A DNA stretch of 50,130 nucleotides from positions 1 to 50,130 of the forward strand of contig NZ_LR734850.1 of NCBI RefSeq assembly GCF_900010725.2, written 5' to 3'. Positions within the stretch are counted from its first letter, which is position 1. Each line of letters opens with the position of its first letter. This DNA is from Planktothrix serta PCC 8927. Lineage in GTDB: Bacteria; Cyanobacteriota; Cyanobacteriia; Cyanobacteriales; Microcoleaceae. Below are positions 36,468 through 45,023 of the stretch, one piece after another. Both the position numbers and the translations under genes were made by a program. The notes under the pieces were generated by a model. It searched no databases. It worked only from the letters and a program-made list of their open reading frames with translations, and was not told the origin of the DNA.

Positions 36468-38603
36468 TTATTTCTTTTTTATCACTAATAAAGTAATATC
36501 ATCATATTGCTTTTGTTGACCCATAAATGTGTTCACATCCTCAATCACAGCGTTTTTAATTAATTCTGCTTCCTGATGCCAGTTTTGACTAATAATGTTA
36601 CACAATTTTTCCACTCCATAGAATTTTTTCTGGCTATTTTCGGCTTCGGTAATGCCATCGGTATACAACACAACTCCATCACCATAATTTAATGAGATTA
36701 AAGTATGGTTAATAAACTCAGTAATATCTTCATCTAAGCCTATGGGTAAACCTAAATCAATTGTATCAATTCGTTCAACATTTCCGCCTTGACGAACTAC
36801 CAAAATTTCCTCATGTTGCCCACTAATACTTAATAAACCTTGGGAATAAGTTAAAATTGCTAAGGTTAAGTTTTTATCGGAGTTCATGCGTTGAACATTA
36901 TAATAAATCATCCGATTTAAAGTATTTAAAAATTTGACTGGATCATGTTCTTCTACTTCTTGTAATGTGCGAACTGCGGCTTGAATCATCACCATTAAAA
37001 TTCCACTTTCTAATCCGTGACCCGTAACATCTCCAATCCCAATCGTAACAACTCCATTCATGGTTAAAATATCATAATAATCCCCCCCGACTTCATCGGC
37101 GGGTTTCATATAGCCGACAATATCTAAGTCTGGGATTTCCGCTAATTCCTGGGGTTTGGGAAGAATTAATTGCTGCATTTCTCGCAGGATATCGAGTTCT
37201 GCACTCATGCGTAAATTTTCGGTTTGGAGTCGCACATTTAAGGAACTAATTTCTTGATTTGCTTCAGCCAGTTGTCCGGTGCGTTGTTTTACTTTTTCTT
37301 CTAAGGTATCAAAAGACTCTTTCAATTGTCCCGCCATCCAATTAAAAGAATTGGCTAAGGTTTCTAATTCTTGAATTCCCTCTACTTTCACTTTTTGGGT
37401 TAAGTCTCCTTCTGCTATTTGATCAAAAGCTTTATTCAGTTTAAAAATCGGTTTTGTAATCCAACGAGCGGTTAAAAGTCCCATTCCTGTCGCTACTCCC
37501 AAGGCGATTAAACAGAAGACAATGGTAAGTTGAGTATTGCGTTGAATTTCTGTCATAAAATCTGATTCAGGAACAACAACCACAACTAACCAATTGATTC
37601 CCTGTTTATCTTGAATGGGTAAAATTTGAGCGTAATACCATTCGCCATTTTGTTGAAATTTGACTTGTTCACTATTTTGAATCGCCAGAAAACTACCAAA
37701 CCGTTGCAGAAAGGCTTTAGCCGTATTGCGAATTGTGATATCTTCACTTTTATTAGCTGGAAAGCGTTCAACTTCCGTGTCTTCTGATTCCCAGTGAATT
37801 TTAAAAGGTTTTTCAATTTTAGAACTAACAACTAAATCACCCGAACGTTCAATAATAAAACTTTGTCCATGGGGACTAATATAGAGATTTTTTAAAAATT
37901 CTGTAATTCTTAATAAGGTGATATTAACACATAAAACCCCTTGTAGGTTTTTGTCCGGTTCAAACACAGGTAAAACGGCTGATATTCCTAATGCTGTATC
38001 TGTATTTTTACGCGAAAAGAAGGGATAAATTGAACTCCAAGTGGGTTTTTGAGCTTGTTTTGCCACTTGATACCAAGGACGTTGACGAGGTTCATATTCA
38101 GCTTGTTTTAAAAATTCAGCCCGGTTTCCTTGGTCATCTAAACGGTAAATCTCACGCATGGGTTCAGTCTCAAGGGTGCGAATTTTAAGTTGGATTTCAC
38201 CCGTTTCTAAATGTTCAACCCCAATAAATTCTCCCTGTTCGTTTCCGTAGAAAATATAACTTTCTAAATCCCCTTCTAAAACCACATTCCAAAAATACCG
38301 TTTTAAGGCTTCAAAATCATTCAAATCTAACGTTCCAGCTTTGACGCTATCTTCTGTCAATCGCAAAACCTGAAAGGATTTATTAAAATATTCTAAAACA
38401 TGATTTTCAATTTGAACACTGACACTTTGAATTAACTGTTGAGCTAAATTTTCAACCGCTTGTTGACCATTCCTAAAGGAAAAATAACCGACTAATCCTA
38501 CGGCGGCTGTAATTTGTAGAACAAACGGAACAACCAAAGCTGTTTTTAATCGAATTCTGCGTAAAGGTTGAAACCAAGAATGAGTTTTTAAAGTAAAAAT
38601 CAT
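36468..38603 (-). CDS. Cache-HAMP-PP2C (SpoIIE-type) membrane phosphatase, paralogue B
   Basis: A 711-residue paralogue of the preceding protein with the same order: transmembrane helix (about 22-45), dCache sensor (about 48-345), second helix, HAMP (ARWITKPIFKLN), coiled coil, PP2C. The catalytic domain keeps the metal ligands (EVGGDYYDI, GDVTGHG, LYTDGITEAE) and is nearly the same as in paralogue A, whereas the sensor domain has diverged strongly (for example QRPWYQVAKQ against QQDEWYSNAV). This suggests two inputs and one output. It is the first gene of the four-gene operon. Confidence 0.93.
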   Translation of the reverse strand: MIFTLKTHSWFQPLRRIRLKTALVVPFVLQITAAVGLVGYFSFRNGQQAVENLAQQLIQSVSVQIENHVLEYFNKSFQVLRLTEDSVKAGTLDLNDFEALKRYFWNVVLEGDLESYIFYGNEQGEFIGVEHLETGEIQLKIRTLETEPMREIYRLDDQGNRAEFLKQAEYEPRQRPWYQVAKQAQKPTWSSIYPFFSRKNTDTALGISAVLPVFEPDKNLQGVLCVNITLLRITEFLKNLYISPHGQSFIIERSGDLVVSSKIEKPFKIHWESEDTEVERFPANKSEDITIRNTAKAFLQRFGSFLAIQNSEQVKFQQNGEWYYAQILPIQDKQGINWLVVVVVPESDFMTEIQRNTQLTIVFCLIALGVATGMGLLTARWITKPIFKLNKAFDQIAEGDLTQKVKVEGIQELETLANSFNWMAGQLKESFDTLEEKVKQRTGQLAEANQEISSLNVRLQTENLRMSAELDILREMQQLILPKPQELAEIPDLDIVGYMKPADEVGGDYYDILTMNGVVTIGIGDVTGHGLESGILMVMIQAAVRTLQEVEEHDPVKFLNTLNRMIYYNVQRMNSDKNLTLAILTYSQGLLSISGQHEEILVVRQGGNVERIDTIDLGLPIGLDEDITEFINHTLISLNYGDGVVLYTDGITEAENSQKKFYGVEKLCNIISQNWHQEAELIKNAVIEDVNTFMGQQKQYDDITLLVIKKK

Positions 38604-38670
38604 AAGAAAGCATTAAATTTATTAGCAACATTAATCTGGAAAATTATTTTTGTTTTAAAGGACTGTTCTT

Positions 38671-39201
38671 CTATGTTACACTGATTTCTAGTAAGTCTTC
38701 GCACCTGCATTTTAAAAAGTTACTATTTGCGGCTTTACACTGCTGACTTGCTTGATAGTCCAGAATCAGTTTTGTAGTTTTCTTTTTACAACGTTGAGCT
38801 TGTCTTCCCTTTCTAAGCAGATTTAAACAAAGTTGCTGCACTTTTATATTATCAATTTGAGCATTAAAATGCAAGTTTTGAACCAATAAACAGTCACCTT
38901 CGGGTATAGCTTCAGGTTGTATACCCACTTCTTCTAACTCTTCTTCCATTATCCAAATAAAATCAATATCTTGATGTTTGGGATTTCTTCTTGAACTCAA
39001 AGATGCAATTACTCCGTAAAATTCCAATTTTGAAGTCACCCTCCATAGACTATACACTTCTTCTTTAAAAAGACTGTCAGCAATTTTTTGAGCACGTTCT
39101 TCATCATTACTACACCCTTCAGGATTCCAGCGACTACGACTGTCTATTTTCCGAATATAAACAGGAGCGTTAATACCAAATTCTTCAAGATTAGGAAGCA
39201 T
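38671..39201 (-). CDS. Hypothetical protein, third gene of the TIGR04255 operon
   Basis: A 176-residue protein I do not recognise. It is alpha/beta in the first 100 residues (YIRKIDSRSRWNPEG; YSLWRV-SKLEFYGVIASLSS; DIDFIWIMEEELEEVGI), then basic and helical. The C-terminal 40 residues hold four or more cysteines (RCKKKT, QQCKAA, KCRCEDL), suggestive of a metal site. It starts 21 bp after the stop of the previous gene on the same strand, so the three genes form one operon. AT-rich like the rest of the cluster. It ends about 70 bp before the start of the PP2C operon. Confidence 0.65.
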   Translation of the reverse strand: MLPNLEEFGINAPVYIRKIDSRSRWNPEGCSNDEERAQKIADSLFKEEVYSLWRVTSKLEFYGVIASLSSRRNPKHQDIDFIWIMEEELEEVGIQPEAIPEGDCLLVQNLHFNAQIDNIKVQQLCLNLLRKGRQAQRCKKKTTKLILDYQASQQCKAANSNFLKCRCEDLLEISVT

Positions 39202-39222
39202 TTCTAAGATGATTAAACCAAA

Positions 39223-39957
39223 TTAAATTTCTTGATAAGCTTCCTGAGCATAATCTCGAATATACTCATCTGCTTCATTGTCAGATAAAAAGTAAGCTAA
39301 ATGTTTTTTTATAGCATCAGGCTTAATTTCATCTTGCATAATCAATAGCGCATCTATAATTGATGCTTTAACCAGGCGACTTTTTTGTTTTAAAATTAAC
39401 TTAGTAATCGTGTTAAATCTCTCCTCTGCACTAATATTACAAGCGCAAGCAATTCCTTTAATCAAAACCTCCCATTCTTCTTGTATAGCAATATGATCGT
39501 GATTTTGATTAGACTTTTCTATTGCCTCACTATTAGCTAATTTGATCAGGATGCTACCACATTCAGATAATAAATCTATGGCACTATCATAAGCTTCCTG
39601 AACTCCTTTTTTTCTACTCCATTTTAAAATTTCTAAAACGGTTTCAATAGAGTTGATGTATTTAGCAGTAAACTTTCGCAATTTAGGTCTTAAACTGGGT
39701 TGGGTAATGAAGTATTCTCTAATTAGCAAATTTGGATTATCTTCAGATGAAATTTTAGGCAAATTTTTATTGAATATGCTTTTCTGTGGATGCAAAAATT
39801 TTTCTGAATGGTAGTTTCGGAAATTACTTTTTTTCAAAGGATGATCACTATTCAACTTAAAAGAGCAATGTGAATCCTTTAATGATTTTAATTTTTTAGG
39901 ATTTTGAGATCCAGTTTCTATCTCATTAAAATGTCTTGATATGATTGTAGTTGTCAT
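39223..39957 (-). CDS. Hypothetical HEAT-like helical protein, second gene of the TIGR04255 operon
   Basis: I choose the ATG at 39957, which overlaps the TGA of the upstream gene as ATGA (translational coupling). The ATG at 39969 would add four residues. From 39957 it has 244 residues. The first 80 are polar and Lys/Asn/Ser-rich (probably disordered). The rest is helical, and its last part looks like a HEAT-type repeat (KASIIDALLIMQDEIKPDAI, then YIRDYAQEAYQEI). No catalytic motif was found. Its coupled translation with the TIGR04255-type gene suggests a complex or a shared task. Confidence 0.65.
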   Translation of the reverse strand: MTTTIISRHFNEIETGSQNPKKLKSLKDSHCSFKLNSDHPLKKSNFRNYHSEKFLHPQKSIFNKNLPKISSEDNPNLLIREYFITQPSLRPKLRKFTAKYINSIETVLEILKWSRKKGVQEAYDSAIDLLSECGSILIKLANSEAIEKSNQNHDHIAIQEEWEVLIKGIACACNISAEERFNTITKLILKQKSRLVKASIIDALLIMQDEIKPDAIKKHLAYFLSDNEADEYIRDYAQEAYQEI

Positions 39958-40706
39958 TGGAGTCCCCATTCTTTCTGAATAGTTTCAGTTGTTAAATTTA
40001 AAAATGTTTGGATTGTATATTCATGGGCTAAGTTAAACCAGTTAACATAATCTTTATTGGCATCGAAGCTTTTTGTAGTTAACCTAAAAAATAGAATGTT
40101 TGAGATATCTTCATCCGACTCTGATATTCGCTGGTCTACCTGGACTATTAATTCACCATTATCATTAGGCAAGGTAAAAACTAGCTGAACATCATGAAGA
40201 TCCGGTGAACCTAGAACTGAATTGGCATGAGAACCAATAAAGGTAAAGATTTTAGCATGATCATTGGGATGCTTCCATCCTAATTCTTCATTGATCAAGT
40301 TGACATAGGTAAGTTCATATTTTGCTAGTTTTAAATTTTCTTTTTGAGTGTCTAACCACCAGTTATTAAAATAATTCCATTCGTACAAAAAATCATCAAA
40401 TATTTTTTCAAAATGAGGATATTCATCTTCGCTTTTATACCTCCAGTTATAGCAAAAAAAGTTTTCCTGTATCTGGATGATTTTGGTACTATTAGAAGAA
40501 ATAAAAACTGTCCGTCGCAAGGGAAGCATCTTTCCTGAAAAATTGCTATTTTCTAAAAAGGGTTCTTGATCAGTTGCATCGGGAAATCTATCTCTAATTT
40601 CTTGCCAGTAAAGCCCTACATGAACTGAGGATAATTGTTCTTCCTCAAGCTCAATGGCAAAAGCAACTTCTATAAGTGGTGGTTTAGTAAATTTAACTAC
40701 AGTCAT
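39954..40706 (-). CDS. TIGR04255 family protein
   Basis: A 250-residue protein matching the sporadically distributed TIGR04255 family. It has the N-terminal FTKPPLIEVAFAIELEE, the central RRTVFISSNSTKIIQIQENF, FCYNWRYKSEDEYPHFEKI and an L-x-Y sheet-rich C-terminal half (AKYELTYVNLINEE). Function is not established; the family is patchy across bacteria and is often near mobile or defence genes. It is the first gene of the operon, with an intergenic region of about 310 bp upstream. The family call rests on recalled sequence pattern, not a search. Confidence 0.8.
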   Translation of the reverse strand: MTVVKFTKPPLIEVAFAIELEEEQLSSVHVGLYWQEIRDRFPDATDQEPFLENSNFSGKMLPLRRTVFISSNSTKIIQIQENFFCYNWRYKSEDEYPHFEKIFDDFLYEWNYFNNWWLDTQKENLKLAKYELTYVNLINEELGWKHPNDHAKIFTFIGSHANSVLGSPDLHDVQLVFTLPNDNGELIVQVDQRISESDEDISNILFFRLTTKSFDANKDYVNWFNLAHEYTIQTFLNLTTETIQKEWGLQ

Positions 40707-41019
40707 TGTAATTTCTATTTATAATTTGAATGCCGAAACTGTCATATAAATCAAGTTAAAATTTAACTCAATAGTTTATTTTAGGTAAAGACTATCTTCC
40801 CTTGATTATATTATATGACCTCAAAACCTATTGATCAAGATCGGCTATTCCCTTTCTTACGACTACAGGAATAGTCACTTAATATCTAGCTAATCAACAG
40901 ATTCTCACCGCAAAACCCCAATTTTTACAAGATGAAAACCTGTCGCCCAGAATCTTCTATAACCCTATAGGAAAACTGGGGTATACTAGAACAGTGAAAC
41001 AGTTGTAAATCATTTCTGC
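40707..41019. promoter_or_regulatory. Divergent promoter region of the TIGR04255 operon and the Rrf2 gene
   Basis: About 310 AT-rich bases. TATACT at 40982-40987 is a good -10 for the plus-strand Rrf2 gene, 33 bases before its GTG. No matching TTGACA is seen, so an activator or an Rrf2 site may be involved. No other element was recognised. Confidence 0.5.
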
Positions 41020-41457
41020 GTGGAACTCTCCTGTAAAAGTCAATATGCCCTTCTAGCCCTAATAGAATTGGCAACTCACTATCATGATCCTGAACCGAAA
41101 CAAGTGCGCCAAATTTCAGCCCAGCATAACATTCCCGATCGCTATCTGGAACAATTGCTGGCGACCTTGCGGCGTTGTGGTATTGTTCGCAGTCAACGGG
41201 GTTCCAAAGGCGGATATTATCTAGCCAAGGAACCCGGAAAAATTACTTTGTTTGATGTGGTCAACAGCTTAGAGGGCCTAGAACCCGAAGCATCCACTCA
41301 GAATTCTTGCCTGAATACCGTTGAAAGTGCGATCATTTGGGAAGTTTGGCAAGAAGCAGAACATAAGGCAAATGCTGTACTACAAAAATACACCTTAAAA
41401 GACTTGTGTGAACAAAGAGATGCCCGACAACAGAAGGATATTATGTATTACATCTGA
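41020..41457 (+). CDS. Rrf2 family transcriptional regulator (CymR-like)
   Basis: A 145-residue winged-helix repressor starting at GTG. The Rrf2 pattern is seen in SCKSQYALLALIELA, IPDRYLEQLLATLRR and RSQRGSKGGYYLAKEP. The IscR/NsrR three-cysteine Fe-S cluster motif is absent; the only cysteine in that region is NSCLN. That is the state of the CymR group, which binds CysK and senses cysteine supply. The gene lies 60 bp upstream of cysK on the same strand, so it is likely to regulate cysteine synthesis and perhaps its own operon. The CymR role is inference from context. Confidence 0.88.
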   Translation: MELSCKSQYALLALIELATHYHDPEPKQVRQISAQHNIPDRYLEQLLATLRRCGIVRSQRGSKGGYYLAKEPGKITLFDVVNSLEGLEPEASTQNSCLNTVESAIIWEVWQEAEHKANAVLQKYTLKDLCEQRDARQQKDIMYYI

Positions 41458-41517
41458 ACAGTTAGGTATAACTTCCTAAGATCCCTTGTATCATTGTTCT
41501 TTATCTTCGAGTTAATT

Positions 41518-42453
41518 ATGCGTATCGCTCATAACATTACTGAATTAGTCGGTCAAACTCCCTTAGTCCAACTCAACCGAATTCCCAAGTCTGAAGGGTG
41601 TGTGGCTCAAATTGTGGTGAAATTAGAAGGCATGAACCCCGCCTCCTCGGTTAAAGATCGAATTGGGGTGAATATGATTAATGTAGCGGAAAAAGAGGGA
41701 CTGATCACCCCGGGTAAAACCGTATTAGTCGAACCGACATCGGGTAATACCGGAATTGCCTTAGCAATGGTGGCCGCCGCCAAAGGCTATCGTTTAATTT
41801 TAACCATGCCGGAGACGATGAGTTCTGAACGTCGAGCCATGTTAAAGGCTTATGGGGCAGAACTGGAACTGACTCCGGGTATTGAAGGGATGAGTGGCTG
41901 TATTAGAAGGGCACAGGAGATTGTGGATTCTCTACCGGATGCCTATATGTTGCAACAATTTCAGAATCTCGCCAACCCCCAAATTCACCGCAAAACAACC
42001 GCCGAGGAGATTTGGACTGATACCGATGGTTGTGTCGATATTTTAATTTCTGGGGTGGGAACTGGAGGCACCTTAACCGGGGTGGCGGAAGTTCTCAAAC
42101 AACGTAAACCCGATTTTCAAGCCATCGCCGTTGAACCTGCGAATAGTCCGATTTTATCTGGGGGTAAACCTGGCCCCCATAAAATTCAAGGCATTGGGGC
42201 GGGGTTTATTCCTCCAGTATTAAACGTAGATATGATTGATGAAGTGATTCAAGTTCGGGATGAAGATGCGATGATTTTTGGCCGTCGAATTGCTCGCGAA
42301 GAAGGAATTTTATCGGGAATTTCCACAGGGGCGGCGTTATATGCGGCAATTCAAGTGGGTAAACGTCCTGAAAATCAAGGCAAACTGATTGTGATGATTC
42401 AACCGAGTTTTGGTGAACGTTACTTGAGTACACCTTTATTTCAAGAGGTTTAA
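41518..42453 (+). CDS. cysK: Cysteine synthase (O-acetylserine sulfhydrylase)
   Basis: PLP enzyme that makes cysteine from O-acetylserine and sulfide. It has 311 residues from the ATG at 41518; a TTG eight codons upstream is unlikely. PLP-lysine is Lys46 in ASSVKDRIG. The substrate loop is TSGNTGIA, the phosphate-binding glycine loop is GTGGTLTG, and the conserved [12 protein letters not shown] and [10 protein letters not shown] segments are present. It is preceded by the Rrf2 gene and probably co-transcribed with it. Confidence 0.96.
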   Translation: MRIAHNITELVGQTPLVQLNRIPKSEGCVAQIVVKLEGMNPASSVKDRIGVNMINVAEKEGLITPGKTVLVEPTSGNTGIALAMVAAAKGYRLILTMPETMSSERRAMLKAYGAELELTPGIEGMSGCIRRAQEIVDSLPDAYMLQQFQNLANPQIHRKTTAEEIWTDTDGCVDILISGVGTGGTLTGVAEVLKQRKPDFQAIAVEPANSPILSGGKPGPHKIQGIGAGFIPPVLNVDMIDEVIQVRDEDAMIFGRRIAREEGILSGISTGAALYAAIQVGKRPENQGKLIVMIQPSFGERYLSTPLFQEV

Positions 42454-42581
42454 AAGGGGAAAAAAGTAATACTGTTCTCTTTTTTGGGGGATAAAATACG
42501 GGTTTGGGGGGAAGTAGTCAAGCCCATTTACACTCAGACAAAACCTCCTGGAACCCCCCAATTAATTCTTCTCGATTTTAA

Positions 42582-43130
42582 TTAAATTGTTTGTTGCAAT
42601 TCATCCAAACGGGCCAATACTTCTTGACTATGAAGGGCAGGATTAACCCCTAGAAAAATTTCCCTTAAAATTCCATCAGGATCAATAATAAAAGTATGAC
42701 GCATCGAAATAAAATTGAGCCAAGAACCATAAGCTTTACTCACCTTTCCATCGACATCAGCAAGTAGGGGAAATTTTAACCCTTCGGAATCACAAAACTC
42801 AGCATGAGATTGAATATTATCGGCACTAACCCCTAAAATTCGTGTATTTTTGGCTCTATATTTGGGTAAATCCTGTTGAAAACGACGGGCTTCTAAGGTA
42901 CAGCCAGAAGTAAAATCTTGAGGATAAAAATAGAGAACCACCCATTGACCTTGATAATCGGATAAAGAAATTTTTCCCTCCCCAGAATTGGTAGGTAAGG
43001 TAAAATTAGGAGCGGGTTGGTTTAATGTGGGAAGTTTCCCGCCTAACGCCCAAGCGGGTGAAGTTAGGGTCAAGCTGAAAACGGCTAAACCCAGAGACAA
43101 GAAGAAACTCAAAAATAAACGACGGGACAT
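42582..43130 (-). CDS. Exported peroxiredoxin, BCP/PrxQ type
   Basis: Thiol peroxidase of 182 residues with a signal peptide (cleavage near Ala28, SPAWA) that sends it to the periplasm or thylakoid lumen. Peroxidatic Cys77 lies in DFTSGCTLEARRF; the usual T-P-G-C has Ser in place of Pro. The resolving Cys found 5 residues later in typical PrxQ is absent; the other cysteine is Cys113 (EFCDSEG). It is therefore either a 1-Cys enzyme or an atypical 2-Cys enzyme. The conserved HTFIIDPDG is present. A G/C-rich inverted pair (TTGGGGGG about 42504, CCCCCCAA about 42555) lies downstream. Confidence 0.88.
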   Translation of the reverse strand: MSRRLFLSFFLSLGLAVFSLTLTSPAWALGGKLPTLNQPAPNFTLPTNSGEGKISLSDYQGQWVVLYFYPQDFTSGCTLEARRFQQDLPKYRAKNTRILGVSADNIQSHAEFCDSEGLKFPLLADVDGKVSKAYGSWLNFISMRHTFIIDPDGILREIFLGVNPALHSQEVLARLDELQQTI

Positions 43131-43331
43131 TATTACTTAGGATAATCACAACTCTTTATATAAGTTTACAGAATCTTAGGAGTAACAGGAACTTTAATTC
43201 GAGATTTGGGGTCTGCATCTTGGCAGTCTTTAACTCTAATTACCCTCTTTGTTGTAAAATATTAAGAGAAAATTAGGTTAATTCCGCCTGATTTTCCGAT
43301 CATTTGAGAAACTCTAACTCATTATTTTATT

Positions 43332-44675
43332 ATGGCTGATCTCCCCGAATTAAACAGTTCTGCTACCGTTATTATGGTAGTTGATGGTTTACCGATTACA
43401 ATTCAAGTTGATGGTGCTAATGCGCCCATAACGGCCGGAAATTTTGTCGATTTAGTCGAACGAGATGTTTATGATAACACCACGTTTCACCGTGTTGTTC
43501 TTGAACCACAGCCGTTTGTTGTTCAAGGGGGCGACCCCCAAAGTCAAGATCCTAATGTTGATCCCAATACTTTAGGAAGTGGCGGTTTTATTGACCCAGC
43601 CACAGGTCAAGTCCGAAATATTCCCTTAGAAATTAAACCCCAAGGTGCGACAGAACCCCTCTATAGTCAAACCTTTCAACAAGCAGGAATTACCGTTCCT
43701 CCGGTGTTAAGTAATGTTGTCGGTTCTATTGCCATGGCACGGTCTAATGCCGGAACAGATACCGCTTCATCACAATTCTATTTTAACTTAGCAAATTCTA
43801 CTTCTTTAGATGGGAATTATGCCGTTTTTGGAACGGTTTCTCAAGGGTTTGATGTTGTTAATCAAGTTCAACAAGGCGATAGACTTTGGGATGCAGAAGT
43901 TGTTGATGGGATTATTCCTAGTCGAGTGTCTGGAATCATTTCTGATGCCAATATCCTGAATGGATTTATTAATACTATCAATCTTTCTACACTGCCTTTA
44001 AGCTATGCCTATCCTCGTGATTTTGATGCAGATAATGTGTTAACCCTGACCCCAGATATTACTCAAAATAATCCTCGCGGATTGTTAGCGGGAGGGGGAA
44101 ATGATCAGATTACAGGTTCCACAGGAAATGATGTTATTAATGGCAATCAAGGCAATGATTCTCTGAATGGAGATGCTGGTAATGATTATATTCTGGGCGG
44201 ACAAGATAATGATAGTATTACTGGCGGACAAGGGAATGATATTTTAGATGGAAATAAAGGGAATGATATCATCTTTGGAGGGGCTGGTTCAGACTTTATT
44301 CGAGGTGGACAGGGTAATGATAGTTTAAATGGTAATGAAGGCAATGATTTTCTAATCGGGGATTTAGGAACAGATAGTTTAACGGGAGAAGGTGGGGCTG
44401 ATATTTTCATGTTGCGAGGGGATGAAGCTGCAACCGTTTTTGATGTAAATTTAGCCGATATCATTACGGATTTTAGTGTCGCAGAAGGAGATAAAATTCA
44501 TATCATTGACACAATTCCTCTGGCTAATTTAAGTTTTACTTCCTCTGGGAATGATACTGTAATTCAAGTGGCAAATTCAGGAATTTTAGGTGTTGTTAAA
44601 AATGTGCAACCGAGTGTTGTGCAAACGGGAATAGTGATTACACCCCCGACGGATTTAGCATTAACAATTGGTTAA
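43332..44675 (+). CDS. Cyclophilin-type peptidyl-prolyl isomerase fused to RTX repeats
   Basis: A 447-residue two-part protein. The N-terminal half (about 8-215) is a cyclophilin: ANAPITAGNFVDLV, TTFHRVV (Arg equivalent to CypA Arg55), FVVQGGDPQ (Phe60 and Gln63 equivalents) and SSQFYFNL, LDGNYAVFG. The His126 position is Tyr and an LEPQP insertion follows the arginine. After a linker come about ten RTX nonapeptides (GGxGNDxL pattern, about 255-360), then a C-terminal domain shared with the two other RTX proteins here (ADIFMLRGDEA, ADIITDFSVAEGDKI). There is no signal peptide, so type I secretion is likely. The fusion of foldase and calcium-binding module is unusual. Confidence 0.9.
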   Translation: MADLPELNSSATVIMVVDGLPITIQVDGANAPITAGNFVDLVERDVYDNTTFHRVVLEPQPFVVQGGDPQSQDPNVDPNTLGSGGFIDPATGQVRNIPLEIKPQGATEPLYSQTFQQAGITVPPVLSNVVGSIAMARSNAGTDTASSQFYFNLANSTSLDGNYAVFGTVSQGFDVVNQVQQGDRLWDAEVVDGIIPSRVSGIISDANILNGFINTINLSTLPLSYAYPRDFDADNVLTLTPDITQNNPRGLLAGGGNDQITGSTGNDVINGNQGNDSLNGDAGNDYILGGQDNDSITGGQGNDILDGNKGNDIIFGGAGSDFIRGGQGNDSLNGNEGNDFLIGDLGTDSLTGEGGADIFMLRGDEAATVFDVNLADIITDFSVAEGDKIHIIDTIPLANLSFTSSGNDTVIQVANSGILGVVKNVQPSVVQTGIVITPPTDLALTIG

Positions 44676-44702
44676 AGTTTTCTCAGTTAGGGTGAGTTGG
44701 TT

Positions 44703-44730
44703 GGTGCGTGCGCCGTGCTTACGCACCCTA
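44703..44730. repeat. GGTGCGT interspersed palindromic repeat
   Basis: GGTGCGT and ACGCACC form inverted ends around GCGCCGTGCTT. The reverse complement of this element resembles 49916-49943. It belongs to a type common in cyanobacterial intergenic DNA. Confidence 0.7.
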
Positions 44731-44773
44731 CGCAGAAATTGTTATTCGTTATTATCCTTCTTAAATTAACAAA

Positions 44774-44807
44774 AAAAATCTCCACCATTTATTTGATGGA
44801 GATTTTT
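44774..44807. terminator. Bidirectional terminator between the RTX-cyclophilin gene and psaI
   Basis: AAAAATCTCCA (44774-44784) pairs perfectly with TGGAGATTTTT (44797-44807) around a 12-base loop. It is flanked by an A-run and a T-run, fitting termination from both convergent genes. Confidence 0.85.
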
Positions 44808-44826
44808 GGCGACTCAAGCGGGAAAT

Positions 44827-44943
44827 TTAGGCGTCGCTTTCAATGTGGATGAATAATAAACCCATTGCTACAATTGGCATTAACCAGCAAACCACAGGAA
44901 TTAAAATCCAAGGTAAAAAAGAAGCTGCGTATGCTCCGGTCAT
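44827..44943 (-). CDS. psaI: Photosystem I reaction centre subunit VIII
   Basis: A 38-residue thylakoid membrane protein: [19 protein letters not shown] and then [19 protein letters not shown]. It matches PsaI along its whole length ([25 protein letters not shown]). One transmembrane helix. AGGAG lies 8 bases before the ATG. It follows psaL on the same strand with about 80 bp between, the usual psaL-psaI unit. PsaI anchors PsaL at the trimer interface of photosystem I. It is too short for routine gene calling but unmistakable. Confidence 0.96.
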   Translation of the reverse strand: MTGAYAASFLPWILIPVVCWLMPIVAMGLLFIHIESDA

Positions 44944-45023
44944 ATCAAATTCTCCTATTGGATGTTAGAAAGTTGTTACCGTTGGCAAAGAAATACAATG
45001 TTATTGCCTAATTCAAAGCGTAC

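Noticed and set aside
44186-44464. 92-codon minus-strand frame inside the RTX-cyclophilin gene
   Set aside because: A shadow of the GGxGNDxL repeats, giving a Pro/Ser/Lys periodic sequence.
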